DNA of 64,000 nucleotides from Ensifer adhaerens (GCF_013283195.1 NZ_JABEKT010000001.1:3235473-3299472), one strand, 5' to 3'; shown: positions 28,090 through 36,549, counted from the first letter of the stretch. Notes: generated from the letters alone by a model not told the origin. Numbers and translations are program-made.

Positions 28090-29049
28090 TCAGACGCCCG
28101 GTGCCGCCGGCGATCGCGGCAGCACCGTGCGGATCGCCGTTTCCACCAGGGCCTTGAAGCGGGCGATTTCCGGCCGCCGCTGTTGTTGGCGCGAGGCTTC
28201 CAGAAAGACCGTTCCCTCGGTGCCGTCGATCGCGAGCGGGCGGATGGCGAGCGGCGGGTGCAGCGCCGTCAGATGACGCGCAAGCGACGACGGGACGGTG
28301 GCGACCAGCCGGCTGGCAATCAGCGCGTCGCCGATCCCCAGATGCGATGGCATGGTGAGCATGATCCGGCGCGAGCGCCCATCGCGCGCCAGCAGCCGGT
28401 CGAAGTGATTGTCCGACGCCGGCCAGGGCAGCGAATAGAGATGCGCGGCCGAGAGATAGTCGTCGACCGCCACCTCATCCGCGCCGGCAAGTGGGCAGAG
28501 CGGTCCGAACAGACAGACGAGCCGGTCGCATGCAACCGGTATCCGCTCGACGAGACTGCGGTCGTCCCGATCGCCACCGACCGAGATGACCGCATCGACC
28601 TCGCCCTGCGACAGCTCGGTGGCATAGGAGCGGCGCTCGAAGACGCGGATCTCCAGGCTATGGCCCGCATGGTCCTGAACCAGGCTCTGTATCAGCACCG
28701 GCAGGAGTTGCTGGCGCAGACCGTCCGGCACCACGAGCGTGAAACGCCGCGCCTGCGGCAATGCCTCCAGTGCGCCCGATGAAACCGCAAGGGTGATGCT
28801 GGCGATCATTTCGCTGAGCGGCACCGCGATCTCTTCCATGCGCGGCGACGGCACCATGCCGCTCGGCGTGCGCACGAACAGATCGTCGGCAAAGTCTTCC
28901 CGCATGCGACGGAGCCTGTGGCTGATCGAGGATGCCGTTACCCCCAGCCGGTCGGCTGCCCTGCCGACATGGCGCTCCAGCATCAGCGCATGCAGCACTT
29001 TCAGGTTGTTGAGGTCGATCCGACGCCAGTCGAGCATGCTGAATTCCAT
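28090..29049 (-). CDS. LysR-family transcriptional regulator
   Basis: About 319 residues, HTH RRIDLNNLKVLHALMLERHVGRAADRLGVTASSISHRLRRMRE and a C-terminal effector domain with LVVPDGLRQQLLPVLIQSLVQ. The start could be ATG 29049 or ATG 29037. It is divergent from the small secreted protein gene at 29128 across a 78-base gap. Target not obvious. Confidence 0.88.
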   Translation of the reverse strand: MEFSMLDWRRIDLNNLKVLHALMLERHVGRAADRLGVTASSISHRLRRMREDFADDLFVRTPSGMVPSPRMEEIAVPLSEMIASITLAVSSGALEALPQARRFTLVVPDGLRQQLLPVLIQSLVQDHAGHSLEIRVFERRSYATELSQGEVDAVISVGGDRDDRSLVERIPVACDRLVCLFGPLCPLAGADEVAVDDYLSAAHLYSLPWPASDNHFDRLLARDGRSRRIMLTMPSHLGIGDALIASRLVATVPSSLARHLTALHPPLAIRPLAIDGTEGTVFLEASRQQQRRPEIARFKALVETAIRTVLPRSPAAPGV

Positions 29050-29127
29050 TCAATGCGAGATGAGGAGCAATCATTTTCCAGCGATCACGGGCTTTGCTAG
29101 AGCGCCTCCTTAACACAGGAGACCTGA

Positions 29128-29514
29128 ATGCTTGACCTGAAGCGGATCGCCCGCAGCACTTTCCTGACGCTTCTGTTGCTGCCGACGCCATCGATCGCCG
29201 AAGATGGCGGCCCGCACGTTACCAGCTGCGAGGCGATCGCCCCTATGGTTGCCGGCTGGCAGAAGCAGCCACCGGAATGGCCGGATGTCGAGCTGACCGC
29301 CGAAGTTGTATCGCTGGAGGTCCAGGATCCGATCGCCGTCACCACGCTTTGCCCGAACACCAAGACCCGCGTCGTCTGCCTCGAATACAACAACAGCGCG
29401 CTGAAGCCGGGAGATCGGGTCGACGTCAGCGGACTGGTGTCCGGCACATTCGAAAACGGCGTCGTACTCGACCCCTGCGGCACCACCAAGGTCGAGGCCG
29501 ACGGCAAACCCTGA
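29128..29514 (+). CDS. Small secreted protein of unknown function
   Basis: A 128-residue protein with a signal peptide (ARSTFLTLLLLPTPSIAED, cleavage near residue 24). The mature part contains four cysteines (SCEAIAP, TLCPN, VVCLEY, DPCGTT) that could form two disulphides. Its predicted beta-strand pattern (AEVVSLEV, VCLEYNN, VDVSGLVSG) recalls OB-like folds. ACAGGAGACCT precedes the ATG. Product not recognised. Confidence 0.7.
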   Translation: MLDLKRIARSTFLTLLLLPTPSIAEDGGPHVTSCEAIAPMVAGWQKQPPEWPDVELTAEVVSLEVQDPIAVTTLCPNTKTRVVCLEYNNSALKPGDRVDVSGLVSGTFENGVVLDPCGTTKVEADGKP

Positions 29515-29523
29515 AGCCGGAAA

Positions 29524-30105
29524 TCAGCGGGCGGACATCGCCGCGCGGACCAGCATTGCCGCCGCCTTGCCGGCACTCTCCATGTAGCTTGCATCCCGAT
29601 GCAGGAGGACGACGGCAAAACTGCCGTCGAGCAAAAGCAGCATCTGGCGCGCCAGTTCACCGGCATCATTGATGTCTGCCTCGGCGAACACCTGCGCCAG
29701 CCAGGCCTCGAAAGTCTTCTTGTGGCTGGCACCGATGCGGATCGCCGGATGGCCGGGCATATTGGCGAGCTCGGCCGAGGTGCGCAGGAAACCGCACCCT
29801 TTCCATTTGGGATGTCGCGCGGCCCGGGCGAGATTGACGAAGATCGCCTCGGCCTTTTCGGCCAGATCGCCGTCTGCCGCTTCGAACCATTTGCGAAAAA
29901 GCAAAAGGTTCGGCTGGTCGCGGCCTTCGAGATAGGCGGCGATCAGCTCGTCCTTGCTTTCGAAATGATAGTAGAGCGTGCGCTTCGTCACCCCTGCAGC
30001 CTCGGCCACCGCATCGACGCTGACGGCGCGGATACCCTGCGCATAGAAGAGCTTTGCTGCGGACGCGACAATCGTTTCCCGGGTCGATTTCTGAGCCTTC
30101 GCCAT
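29524..30105 (-). CDS. TetR-family transcriptional regulator
   Basis: A 193-residue protein with N-terminal HTH (RETIVASAAKLFYAQGIRAVSVDAVAEAAGVTKRTLYYHFESKDELIAAYL) and a ligand domain. The ATG at 30105 follows a GTG that would add one residue. Divergent from an enoyl-CoA hydratase gene with a clear dyad between them, so probably its repressor. Confidence 0.9.
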   Translation of the reverse strand: MAKAQKSTRETIVASAAKLFYAQGIRAVSVDAVAEAAGVTKRTLYYHFESKDELIAAYLEGRDQPNLLLFRKWFEAADGDLAEKAEAIFVNLARAARHPKWKGCGFLRTSAELANMPGHPAIRIGASHKKTFEAWLAQVFAEADINDAGELARQMLLLLDGSFAVVLLHRDASYMESAGKAAAMLVRAAMSAR

Positions 30106-30109
30106 CACA

Positions 30110-30135
30110 ATGTATACCGACTAGTGAATATACAT
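30110..30135. promoter_or_regulatory. Candidate TetR operator
   Basis: ATGTATA and TATACAT are perfect seven-base arms 12 bases apart around an ACTAGT core, located between the TetR and enoyl-CoA hydratase genes. Spacing and placement suit a TetR dimer pair. Confidence 0.55.
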
Positions 30136-30187
30136 GGTATCCTCCCTCACCTAACCTCTCCGTGTCAACACTTGCCGGAGAGCAACC

Positions 30188-31003
30188 ATGTCCAACACCG
30201 TGCTGATGCAGATTTCCGAAGGCATTGCCCAACTGACGCTGAACCGGGCAGAGAAACTCAATGCGCTGAACTACGAGCTGATAGACCGCCTACTGGCCCT
30301 GCTCGACACCATCGAGGTCAACGACAAGGTCGGCGCGGTGATCATCACCGGCGCGGGCGAGCGGGCCTTCTCCGCTGGCGGCGATATTCACGAATTTTCT
30401 GAAAGCGTGGCGAAGGGCGTGAACCCGGCGGTGCGCGATTTCGTTCGCCGGGGCCAGCGGCTGACCGCGCGGCTTGAGTCCTTCCCGAAGCCGGTCATCG
30501 CTGCCGTCAACGGCATCGCCTATGGCGGCGGCTGCGAGATCACCGAGGCGGTGCATCTGGCGATCGCCAGCGAGCGGGCACGCTTTGCCAAGCCCGAGAT
30601 CAAACTCGGCATGCCCCCAACCTTCGGCGGCACGCAGCGCCTGCCGCGGCTTGCCGGCCGCAAACACGCACTCGAGCTGCTGCTGACGGGCGAGGATTTC
30701 TCGCCGGACCGCGCCCGGGACATGGGCCTCGTCAACCACGTCGTTGCCCATGAGGAACTGATGCCTGCCACCCGCGACCTTGCCAGACGCATCATGGGAT
30801 ATTCGCCGCTCGCCGTCCGCTCGATCATCACCGCCGTCACCCGCGGCCTCAACATGTCGATATCGGAAGGGCTGCTGGTGGAAAGCGAGCAGTTCGCCCA
30901 GATGGTGCCGACCGACGACCTCTCCGATGCGCTCGCCGCCTGGAAGGGACGGCATATCCATGATGATCCGCCGCGTGACCGCTCCTTCTCGCGCTACTAC
31001 TAA
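30188..31003 (+). CDS. Enoyl-CoA hydratase/isomerase-family protein
   Basis: A 271-residue crotonase-fold protein. The oxyanion-hole region is RAFSAGGDIHEF and NGIAYGGGCEIT. Both glutamates used by hydratases are present, in GGCEIT and KPEIKLGMPPTFGGTQRLPRL, so hydratase chemistry is possible. It follows a TetR gene and its operator, pointing to induction by an acyl-CoA-type ligand. Its stop lies beside the ArsR operator. Confidence 0.88.
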   Translation: MSNTVLMQISEGIAQLTLNRAEKLNALNYELIDRLLALLDTIEVNDKVGAVIITGAGERAFSAGGDIHEFSESVAKGVNPAVRDFVRRGQRLTARLESFPKPVIAAVNGIAYGGGCEITEAVHLAIASERARFAKPEIKLGMPPTFGGTQRLPRLAGRKHALELLLTGEDFSPDRARDMGLVNHVVAHEELMPATRDLARRIMGYSPLAVRSIITAVTRGLNMSISEGLLVESEQFAQMVPTDDLSDALAAWKGRHIHDDPPRDRSFSRYY

Positions 31004-31005
31004 AT

Positions 31006-31065
31006 TCAACCAAACGGTTGACAATAACTATCGCATCGGCAATATTCAACGACATGGTTGAATAT
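31006..31065. promoter_or_regulatory. Two ArsR-type operators, one across the start codon
   Basis: TCAACC-AAAC-GGTTGA (31006-31021) and ATATTCAAC-GACATG-GTTGAATAT (31042-31065) share the half-site TTCAAC. The second dyad contains the ATG of the ArsR gene (31054), so binding would block both transcription start and ribosome access sites. Confidence 0.6.
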
Positions 31066-31428
31066 AAGAACGATCGGCTCGACGCCGTATTCCATGCGCT
31101 CTCCGACCCCACGCGGCGAGCGATGCTTGAGGATCTGTCGGCGGGCGAACGGCTGGTGGGCGAGCTTGCCGCCCCCTTCTCCATTTCGCTTGCCGCCGCC
31201 TCGAAACACATCAAGGTGCTCGAGGGCGCCGGCCTCGTGCGGCGCGAGGTGCGCGGCCGCGCCCATGTCTGCCGGCTCGACGCCGAACCGATGCATGCCG
31301 GCATGGAGTGGATGCGCCATTACGAAGCCTTCTGGCGCCAGCGCATCGACGTGCTGGAAGCGCTGCTCCTGGCGGACGATGCGGCAAAGGGTGCGGATGC
31401 GCAGGCAACGACGGAGAAGAAGGGATGA
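31054..31428 (+). CDS. ArsR-family transcriptional regulator
   Basis: A 124-residue winged-helix protein: LDAVFHALSDPTRRAMLEDLSAGERLVGELAAPFSISLAAASKHIKVLEGAGLVRREVRGR. It lacks the CxC metal motif of arsenic or cadmium sensors. The short ATG at 31054 gives the standard MVEYKNDRLD start. It overlaps the SRPBCC gene (ATGA), the common ArsR-AHSA1 pair. Confidence 0.9.
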   Translation: MVEYKNDRLDAVFHALSDPTRRAMLEDLSAGERLVGELAAPFSISLAAASKHIKVLEGAGLVRREVRGRAHVCRLDAEPMHAGMEWMRHYEAFWRQRIDVLEALLLADDAAKGADAQATTEKKG

Positions 31429-31985
31429 TTTCGTCAACCGGCAACGACGACGGATATGCCCGGATCGTCGCGCCGGATGCGGCGCGCATCGAGCGGCTGT
31501 TGCCGGGGCCGATCGAGCGCATCTGGGCCTATCTGACGGAGGAGAACAAGCGCCGCCTGTGGATGGCAGCCGGCACCGTAGGGGCCGCAGCCGGGACGAA
31601 GGTCGAGCACATCTTCCGTCACGAGGAACTCGGCACGGATTGCGGCGAACCGCCTGCCAAATATGCGGCCCTTGCCGGCGAGAGCCGAATCCATGGCCGC
31701 ATCATCGCCTGCGAACCGCCGCATCTGCTCGCCTATAGCTGGGGCGAAGGCACGCCGACGCCATCGCAGGTGCGGTTCGATCTGGAAATGAGGGGTGCCA
31801 ACGTGCTGCTGGTCGTCACCCATTCGCGCATCGCGAAACAGGAGACGATGGCGAGCTTTGCCGCGGGCTGGCATACCCATCTCGACATTCTCGCCAATGT
31901 GGTTTCCGGCCGCACGTCGCGCGGCTTCTGGAACAAGCATACCCTGCTCGAACTGGAATATGCCCGGCGGCTGTCGCCGCCCTAG
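31425..31985 (+). CDS. SRPBCC (AHSA1-like) domain protein
   Basis: A 186-residue protein of the START/Bet v1-like fold: LPGPIERIWAYLTEENKRRLWMAAGTV..., EPPHLLAYSWGEG and VTHSRIAKQETMASFAAGWHTHLDIL. The start is coupled to the ArsR stop. The fold binds hydrophobic ligands. Function unknown, but co-expression with ArsR is strongly implied. Confidence 0.87.
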   Translation: MISSTGNDDGYARIVAPDAARIERLLPGPIERIWAYLTEENKRRLWMAAGTVGAAAGTKVEHIFRHEELGTDCGEPPAKYAALAGESRIHGRIIACEPPHLLAYSWGEGTPTPSQVRFDLEMRGANVLLVVTHSRIAKQETMASFAAGWHTHLDILANVVSGRTSRGFWNKHTLLELEYARRLSPP

Positions 31986-32097
31986 CACCCTTTTAACCAT
32001 CAGAAATTGCTGCGTGATTTTCCACCTGGGATCCCTGCCGACCCAGGGGCCTCATGCCGCACGTCCATTCAACGAGGCAGGATCAACGGAGTTTGAC

Positions 32098-32895
32098 ATG
32101 TTGCTTCAAAACAAGGTGGCCATCGTTTATGGCGGCAGCGGCGCGATCGGCGGCGCTGCGGCGTCTGCCTTTGCCCGCGAAGGTGCTGATGTCTTTCTGG
32201 TCGGACGGACAGCCGAAACCTTGAGCCGCACGACCGGGACAATTCGAGCGGCGGGCGGAAAGGCAGAGTTCGACGTTCTCGACGTGCTCGATCAGGCCGC
32301 CGTCGAGCAACATGCGCAATCGGTCGTCGATCGCGCCGGCCGGATCGACGTGGTGCTGACAGCAGTCGGCTTTGCCCATGTTCAGGGTCCGCCGCTTTCG
32401 GCGCTGACGCTGGAACAGTTCGAACGTCCGATCTCCGCTTACACCCGCGCCAATTTCATCACCGCCAAGACGGCCACAACGCATATGGAGAGAAGCGGCG
32501 GCGGCGTCATCCTGACGGTTTCGACGCCAGGCTCACGCCTGTCGGGCTCCGGCTTTCTTGGCTACGGCACCACCTGCGGCGCCATCGAGACCTTCTCGCG
32601 CATTCTGGCGGGCGAAGTCGGCAGCCACGGCATCCGCGTCATCTGCCTGCGCCCCGATGCCATTCCCGAGGCACTGCCGGTTTCACACGCACGTGCCGTC
32701 TTTCAAGGCTTTGCCGACCGCTTCGACACGACGGTGGAGGAGATGCTCGACGGTCGCGCGAAGACTGGGACATTGCTCGGGCGCTTCCCGAGGCTCGACG
32801 AAGTCGCCGACTATGCGGCCTTCGTCGCCTCGGACCGGGCGGGCGCCATGACAGGCGCAATCGCCAATCTCACCTGCGGTTCGCTCGTCGATTGA
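32098..32895 (+). CDS. SDR-family oxidoreductase with atypical active site
   Basis: A 265-residue Rossmann-fold protein. The nucleotide motif is AIVYGGSGAIGGA and the usual NxxG region appears as TAVGFAHVQG. The catalytic Tyr is in FLGYGTTCGAIETF, where YxxxK of classical SDRs is YxxxC. Loss of the Lys suggests altered or lost dehydrogenase activity. A GGAG five bases before the ATG at 32098 supports the start over the long upstream frame. Confidence 0.82.
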   Translation: MLLQNKVAIVYGGSGAIGGAAASAFAREGADVFLVGRTAETLSRTTGTIRAAGGKAEFDVLDVLDQAAVEQHAQSVVDRAGRIDVVLTAVGFAHVQGPPLSALTLEQFERPISAYTRANFITAKTATTHMERSGGGVILTVSTPGSRLSGSGFLGYGTTCGAIETFSRILAGEVGSHGIRVICLRPDAIPEALPVSHARAVFQGFADRFDTTVEEMLDGRAKTGTLLGRFPRLDEVADYAAFVASDRAGAMTGAIANLTCGSLVD

Positions 32896-32942
32896 CGGGA
32901 ACGACCGGCGCACCCTCGTCAAGGTCCGCCGGTCGCCGCGTG

Positions 32943-33422
32943 TCAGGCGCGTGCAAATCCGAGGATGAACAGCGCCAGCGACCCGATCGAAGTCACCGTG
33001 CGCACATGGTTCCACCAGACCCAGTCGGTCAGGTAGCGCTGCTGCCAGAATTCAGTGGCAGCCTGGCCGGGCGTGACAGCACCCAGCGCATCGTTCATCG
33101 GAACGTTGAAGATGATGGTGACGATCAGCACGCCGGCGACATAGACGATGCCGCCGGCAGCTAGGAGCAGGCTGCCATTGCCCCCCCAGACGAAGGCGGC
33201 AATCACCAGGGCAAGCGCAAGAAGCGCAGTGCCCATGAAGACGCTCAGAAACAGCGGGTTCTGGATCACCACGTTGATGGCGTTCATCGCCGCGATCCCC
33301 TGCTCGGCCGGCAGCCGTGATAGCGCCTGCATGATGCAGACCGAGAAGATGAAGAACAGCCCGGCCATCAGGCCGGAACCGATCGCGGCGGCAAACGCCA
33401 GAGCGGGGATGAGCGGGATCAT
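32943..33422 (-). CDS. DUF1772-family membrane protein
   Basis: A 159-residue protein with four hydrophobic helices (first IPALAFAAAIGSGLMAGLFFIFS) and the conserved FNVPMNDALGAV and WVWWNHVRT segments of DUF1772 proteins. Its start overlaps the stop of the upstream NmrA-like gene (ATGA), so the two are cotranslated. Anthrone-oxygenase-like relatives are known, but the role is unknown here. Confidence 0.85.
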   Translation of the reverse strand: MIPLIPALAFAAAIGSGLMAGLFFIFSVCIMQALSRLPAEQGIAAMNAINVVIQNPLFLSVFMGTALLALALVIAAFVWGGNGSLLLAAGGIVYVAGVLIVTIIFNVPMNDALGAVTPGQAATEFWQQRYLTDWVWWNHVRTVTSIGSLALFILGFARA

Positions 33423-34249
33423 GCGGCAATACTCCAGACACCGGTTGCAGCGGTCTCCCGGGCGTAAGTTGCAAAGTCGCGCGGCCGGCGCCCAAGCACG
33501 CGCTCGACATCGGACGTCACACTCGAATTGCGCCCATCGAGCACCGAGGTGAAGAGATAGCGGATCAATTCGACATAGTCATCCGGCACGCCGTCGGCCT
33601 TCAGCTGCGCGGCAAAATCGTCAACCGGAACGGACTGATAGCTGATCCGACGATTGGCAGCCGCAGCGATCTCGGCCACAGCGTCGGCAAAGGTCATGAG
33701 CCGCAGGCCGGTCAGCGAATAGACCTGGCCAACATGGCCTTCATCCAGAAGAGCGGCAACCGCAACGTCGGCGATGTCGTCACAGCTGATGAAGGGTTCG
33801 GTGACCTCATCCGTCGGCAGGAAGACGGACCCGCTCACGATGCCATCGGCGAGAAAACCTTCGCTGAAGTTCTCGAAGAACCAGCTGGCCCGGATGATCG
33901 TCCAGTCAGCGCCGGAGGCCTGAAGCGCACGCTCGGCGGCTTCCGCCTCATCCTCGCCGCGGCCCGACAAAAGCACCAGCTGCTTGATGCCTGCGTCGAC
34001 GGCAAGGCGTGAAAACTTGGCGATGATCTCGACGGAGCCCGGCACCGCCAGGTCGGGCTGGAAGCAGACATAAATGCGATCGACATTTACAAGGGCCGGC
34101 GCCCAGGTCGCCTCGTCGGTCCAGTCGAAAGAAGGCGACGCCGAGCGCGCGCCGATGCGCACCGCAACGCCCCGCTCCTGAAGGCGGGCCGCGACCCGCC
34201 GCCCCGTCTTGCCGGTACCGCCCAGAACCAGTGTCAGTTTGTCCGTCAT
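33419..34249 (-). CDS. NmrA-like NAD(P)-binding protein
   Basis: A 276-residue protein starting TDKLTLVLGGTGKTGRRVAARLQERG (GxxGxxG Rossmann motif), with IIRASWFFENFSEGFL typical of NmrA/QOR2-type SDRs. CAGGAGGAAGCG precedes the ATG at 34249, which I prefer to 34285. It is the first gene of the pair and divergent from a TetR gene with palindromic operators between. Confidence 0.86.
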   Translation of the reverse strand: MTDKLTLVLGGTGKTGRRVAARLQERGVAVRIGARSASPSFDWTDEATWAPALVNVDRIYVCFQPDLAVPGSVEIIAKFSRLAVDAGIKQLVLLSGRGEDEAEAAERALQASGADWTIIRASWFFENFSEGFLADGIVSGSVFLPTDEVTEPFISCDDIADVAVAALLDEGHVGQVYSLTGLRLMTFADAVAEIAAAANRRISYQSVPVDDFAAQLKADGVPDDYVELIRYLFTSVLDGRNSSVTSDVERVLGRRPRDFATYARETAATGVWSIAA

Positions 34250-34276
34250 CGCTTCCTCCTGAGGTTGGCCTACAAA

Positions 34277-34306
34277 CATGAGCATCTCTCACATTTGCAA
34301 ATGTGA
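34277..34306. promoter_or_regulatory. TetR operator 1 (extended palindrome)
   Basis: TCACATTTGCAAATGTGA (34289-34306) is a perfect 18-base palindrome. It overlaps CATGAG-N5-CTCACATTT (34277-34296), which recurs inverted at 34336. It lies in the promoter of the NmrA-like gene. Confidence 0.6.
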
Positions 34307-34335
34307 TAAATCCTCGTATTTTAGGAGTCAAGTCA

Positions 34336-34355
34336 AAATGTGAGCATCACTCATG
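34336..34355. promoter_or_regulatory. TetR operator 2, overlapping the TetR start codon
   Basis: AAATGTGAG-N5-CTCATG is the inverted copy of the site at 34277. It includes the ATG of the TetR gene at 34353, so it should give autorepression. Confidence 0.55.
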
Positions 34356-35045
34356 AATCAAGAGACAAGCCCAGCCGCGGCTCCCCCCGACGACGAGACC
34401 GCGCTGCGCCGCACGCCGAGCCAGAAGCGCAGCCGAGAGCGTGTCGGGCAGATCCTCGCCTGCGCGACGGCACTCATCCAGGAGAAGGGCAGCGACGCCA
34501 TGCGCATGAGCGAAGTCGCTGAAAAGGCTGGAATTTCGATCGGATCGCTCTACCAGTACTTTCCCGACAAGGCGGCGATCGTGCGCACGCTGGCCGAGCG
34601 CTACAATGCGGTGTGCAACGAGTGTATCGCGGCCGAGCTTGCCAAGGTGACGTCGCTCGCCGAGCTGCGTGAAGCCTTCGCCGTATTGTTCGACATCTAT
34701 TACGATATGTTCCTGGCCGAGCCCGTCATGCGCGATATCTGGTCGGCGATGCAGGCCGACAAGGCGCTGCGGGAAATCGACCTCCAGCAAAGCCGCGCCG
34801 GTGGCCAGCTTCTCGCCGACGTCTGGGCCCGGTTTGTGCCCGACACGCCGCGCGAAACGATCGACAGCGCCGCCTTCCTGATCATGCATCTCGGCGATTG
34901 CACCATGCGGCTTGCGGTCTCGGTGGACCGGGCCGAGGGCGACCAGATCGTCGAGGCCTATAAACGCATGATCCTTCGGGATTTTGTCGCGGATGGGCCG
35001 GGCGGCGGCGCAAGTTTAATTGACATCTCCGGGGTGCGATCCTAA
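34353..35045 (+). CDS. TetR-family transcriptional regulator
   Basis: A 230-residue protein with a disordered N terminus (residues 1-22), then HTH (RERVGQILACATALIQEKGSDAMRMSEVAEKAGISIGSLYQYFPDKAAIVRTLAERY). It probably represses itself and the divergent NmrA/DUF1772 pair through the two operators listed here. The cobalamin riboswitch begins shortly after its stop. Confidence 0.9.
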   Translation: MNQETSPAAAPPDDETALRRTPSQKRSRERVGQILACATALIQEKGSDAMRMSEVAEKAGISIGSLYQYFPDKAAIVRTLAERYNAVCNECIAAELAKVTSLAELREAFAVLFDIYYDMFLAEPVMRDIWSAMQADKALREIDLQQSRAGGQLLADVWARFVPDTPRETIDSAAFLIMHLGDCTMRLAVSVDRAEGDQIVEAYKRMILRDFVADGPGGGASLIDISGVRS

Positions 35046-35063
35046 TCATCATCAGATCGATTG

Positions 35064-35310
35064 GTTCCCGCAACGCGAACGCGTTTCGGGAGTAAACGGG
35101 AACGTGACGGATGGACCCATGCTGGGCATTCAAATCACGGCCGACCCCGCGACTGTAGAGCGACGTGAATGCGCCGTTCCGGAGCGATCCGGAAGAAGCC
35201 ACTGGAGACGAGACCGCGAGAGGGCGGACCTTGGCTCTGGGAAGGCGAGGCAAATCCAGGGTGATTTCACCCGACGTCCTGAGCCAGGAAACCTGCCAGT
35301 CGATGCGGGC
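35064..35310 (+). ncRNA. Cobalamin (AdoCbl) riboswitch
   Basis: The leader upstream of cbtB contains conserved B12-riboswitch blocks in order: GGTTCCCG near 35064, GGGAACGTGACGG around 35098, CCGCGACTGTAGAGCGACG near 35147, AAGCCACTGG near 35196, GGGAAGGCG near 35241, and the B12 box GAGCCAGGAAACCTGCC at 35281-35297. It should repress the cobalt transporter genes when cobalamin is abundant. The 3' boundary is approximate. Confidence 0.9.
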
Positions 35311-35357
35311 ATAGGGCCCAAACCGGGAAATTTCCCGATGCCATCACGGAGGTTGTC

Positions 35358-35534
35358 ATGGCTACGTCTACAGTTTCGAGCATTCCGCTCTCCCTCAGCG
35401 ATCGTCTGACCGCGGGTATCATCGCGCTTCTCATCGGCGGCTTCCTCGTCTTCGGCGCGGGCCTGGCGAATTCGGCCGTGCTGCACGACACCGCGCACGA
35501 CACCCGCCACTCCTACGGCTTCCCCTGCCACTAA
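35358..35534 (+). CDS. cbtB: Cobalt transporter subunit CbtB
   Basis: A 58-residue protein: one transmembrane helix (LTAGIIALLIGGFLVFGAGLANSAVLHD) and a His-rich C terminus (HDTAHDTRHSYGFPCH), as in CbtB proteins. ACGGAGG precedes the ATG. It lies directly behind the cobalamin riboswitch and before cbtA. Confidence 0.9.
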   Translation: MATSTVSSIPLSLSDRLTAGIIALLIGGFLVFGAGLANSAVLHDTAHDTRHSYGFPCH

Positions 35535-35585
35535 GCGATGCGGAGGGACGCTACATGCGTTCCGCGTCGACATAGCTGCGGACAA

Positions 35586-35616
35586 AAACGCTTCCGGCAA
35601 ACAGCCGGACGCGTTT
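35586..35616 (+). promoter_or_regulatory. Stable hairpin between cbtB and cbtA
   Basis: The stem pairs AAACGC with GCGTTT and TCCGGC with GCCGGA around the loop AAACA, with one T/C mismatch. It lies in the roughly 200-base gap between the two genes and may tune cbtA expression or stabilise the cbtB message. No U-run follows. Confidence 0.45.
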
Positions 35617-35731
35617 GCTTGCGTCTGATGCAGACCAAAGATCTGCGGGCCGGAGCCGTTCGCAGGATTGCCAATGGGACACGGCGCTGCCTGCAAGGCG
35701 CATGGCGCGCCGATATCGAGGGATATCGAAA

Positions 35732-36526
35732 ATGATTGTCAGAACGCTTCTGGCCGCGATCGTGGCTGGATTGATTGCCGGTGTCTTCATGACCGGCGCC
35801 CAGGAACTGCGCGTCGTACCGCTGATCCTGCACGCGGAAGAATTCGAAGGCGAAGCACCCGCCGCCGGTGAACAGCCCGCCGCCCAGCCGGGAACGGCCG
35901 ATCCGGCCGCCGCCAACCACGAGCAGCATTCGTCGCTGAAGGCGGTTTCGCCGATTGGCGCCCTGCTCGACGCGCTGTCGCCGATCACGCCCGCCTACGC
36001 CCATGAGGGCGAACACGAGGAAGGCGGCATCATGTTCGGCATGAGCCGCTTCTCCGGCACGCTGATCGCCAATCTGGTGACCGGCTCCGGCTTTGCGTTG
36101 CTGCTGGCCGGCGTCAGCCTTGTCATCGGCTATCCGATCACGCTCAGGAACGGCGCGCTCTGGGGCGCCTGCGGCTGGCTTGCCGTACACATGCTGCCGG
36201 CCATCGGCCTGCCGCCGGAGCTACCGGGCTTCCCGGCGGCCGAACTCGGCGACCGCCAGGTCTGGTGGCTGGCAACGGTGGCGCTTTCCGCCGTCGGCCT
36301 TTATCTGCTGGTCCTGCGCGAAGAGATCGTTGCCAAGATCATCGGCCTCGTGCTGATCGCAGCACCCCACGTCTATGGCGCGCCGCAGCCGTCGGATATT
36401 TCCAGCAATGTTCCGGCCGTACTCGGCGCCGAGTTCGCCGTGGCAGCGCTCGCCACCACGCTCGCCTTCTGGATCGTGCTCGGCGTCGTCTCGGGCTTCA
36501 TCAACGACCGTTTCGCCAAGGCATAA
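35732..36526 (+). CDS. cbtA: Cobalt transporter subunit CbtA
   Basis: A 264-residue integral membrane protein. It starts MIVRTLLAAIVAGLIAGVFMTGAQELRVVPLILHAEEFE, then has an Ala/Pro-rich loop (residues about 35-65) and about four more helices; HEGEHEEGG is a possible metal-binding loop. GAGGGA precedes the ATG at 35732. With cbtB it forms the predicted cobalt importer for cobalamin synthesis. Confidence 0.88.
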   Translation: MIVRTLLAAIVAGLIAGVFMTGAQELRVVPLILHAEEFEGEAPAAGEQPAAQPGTADPAAANHEQHSSLKAVSPIGALLDALSPITPAYAHEGEHEEGGIMFGMSRFSGTLIANLVTGSGFALLLAGVSLVIGYPITLRNGALWGACGWLAVHMLPAIGLPPELPGFPAAELGDRQVWWLATVALSAVGLYLLVLREEIVAKIIGLVLIAAPHVYGAPQPSDISSNVPAVLGAEFAVAALATTLAFWIVLGVVSGFINDRFAKA

Positions 36527-36549
36527 GCCGACCGGCCACCGTGACAAAC

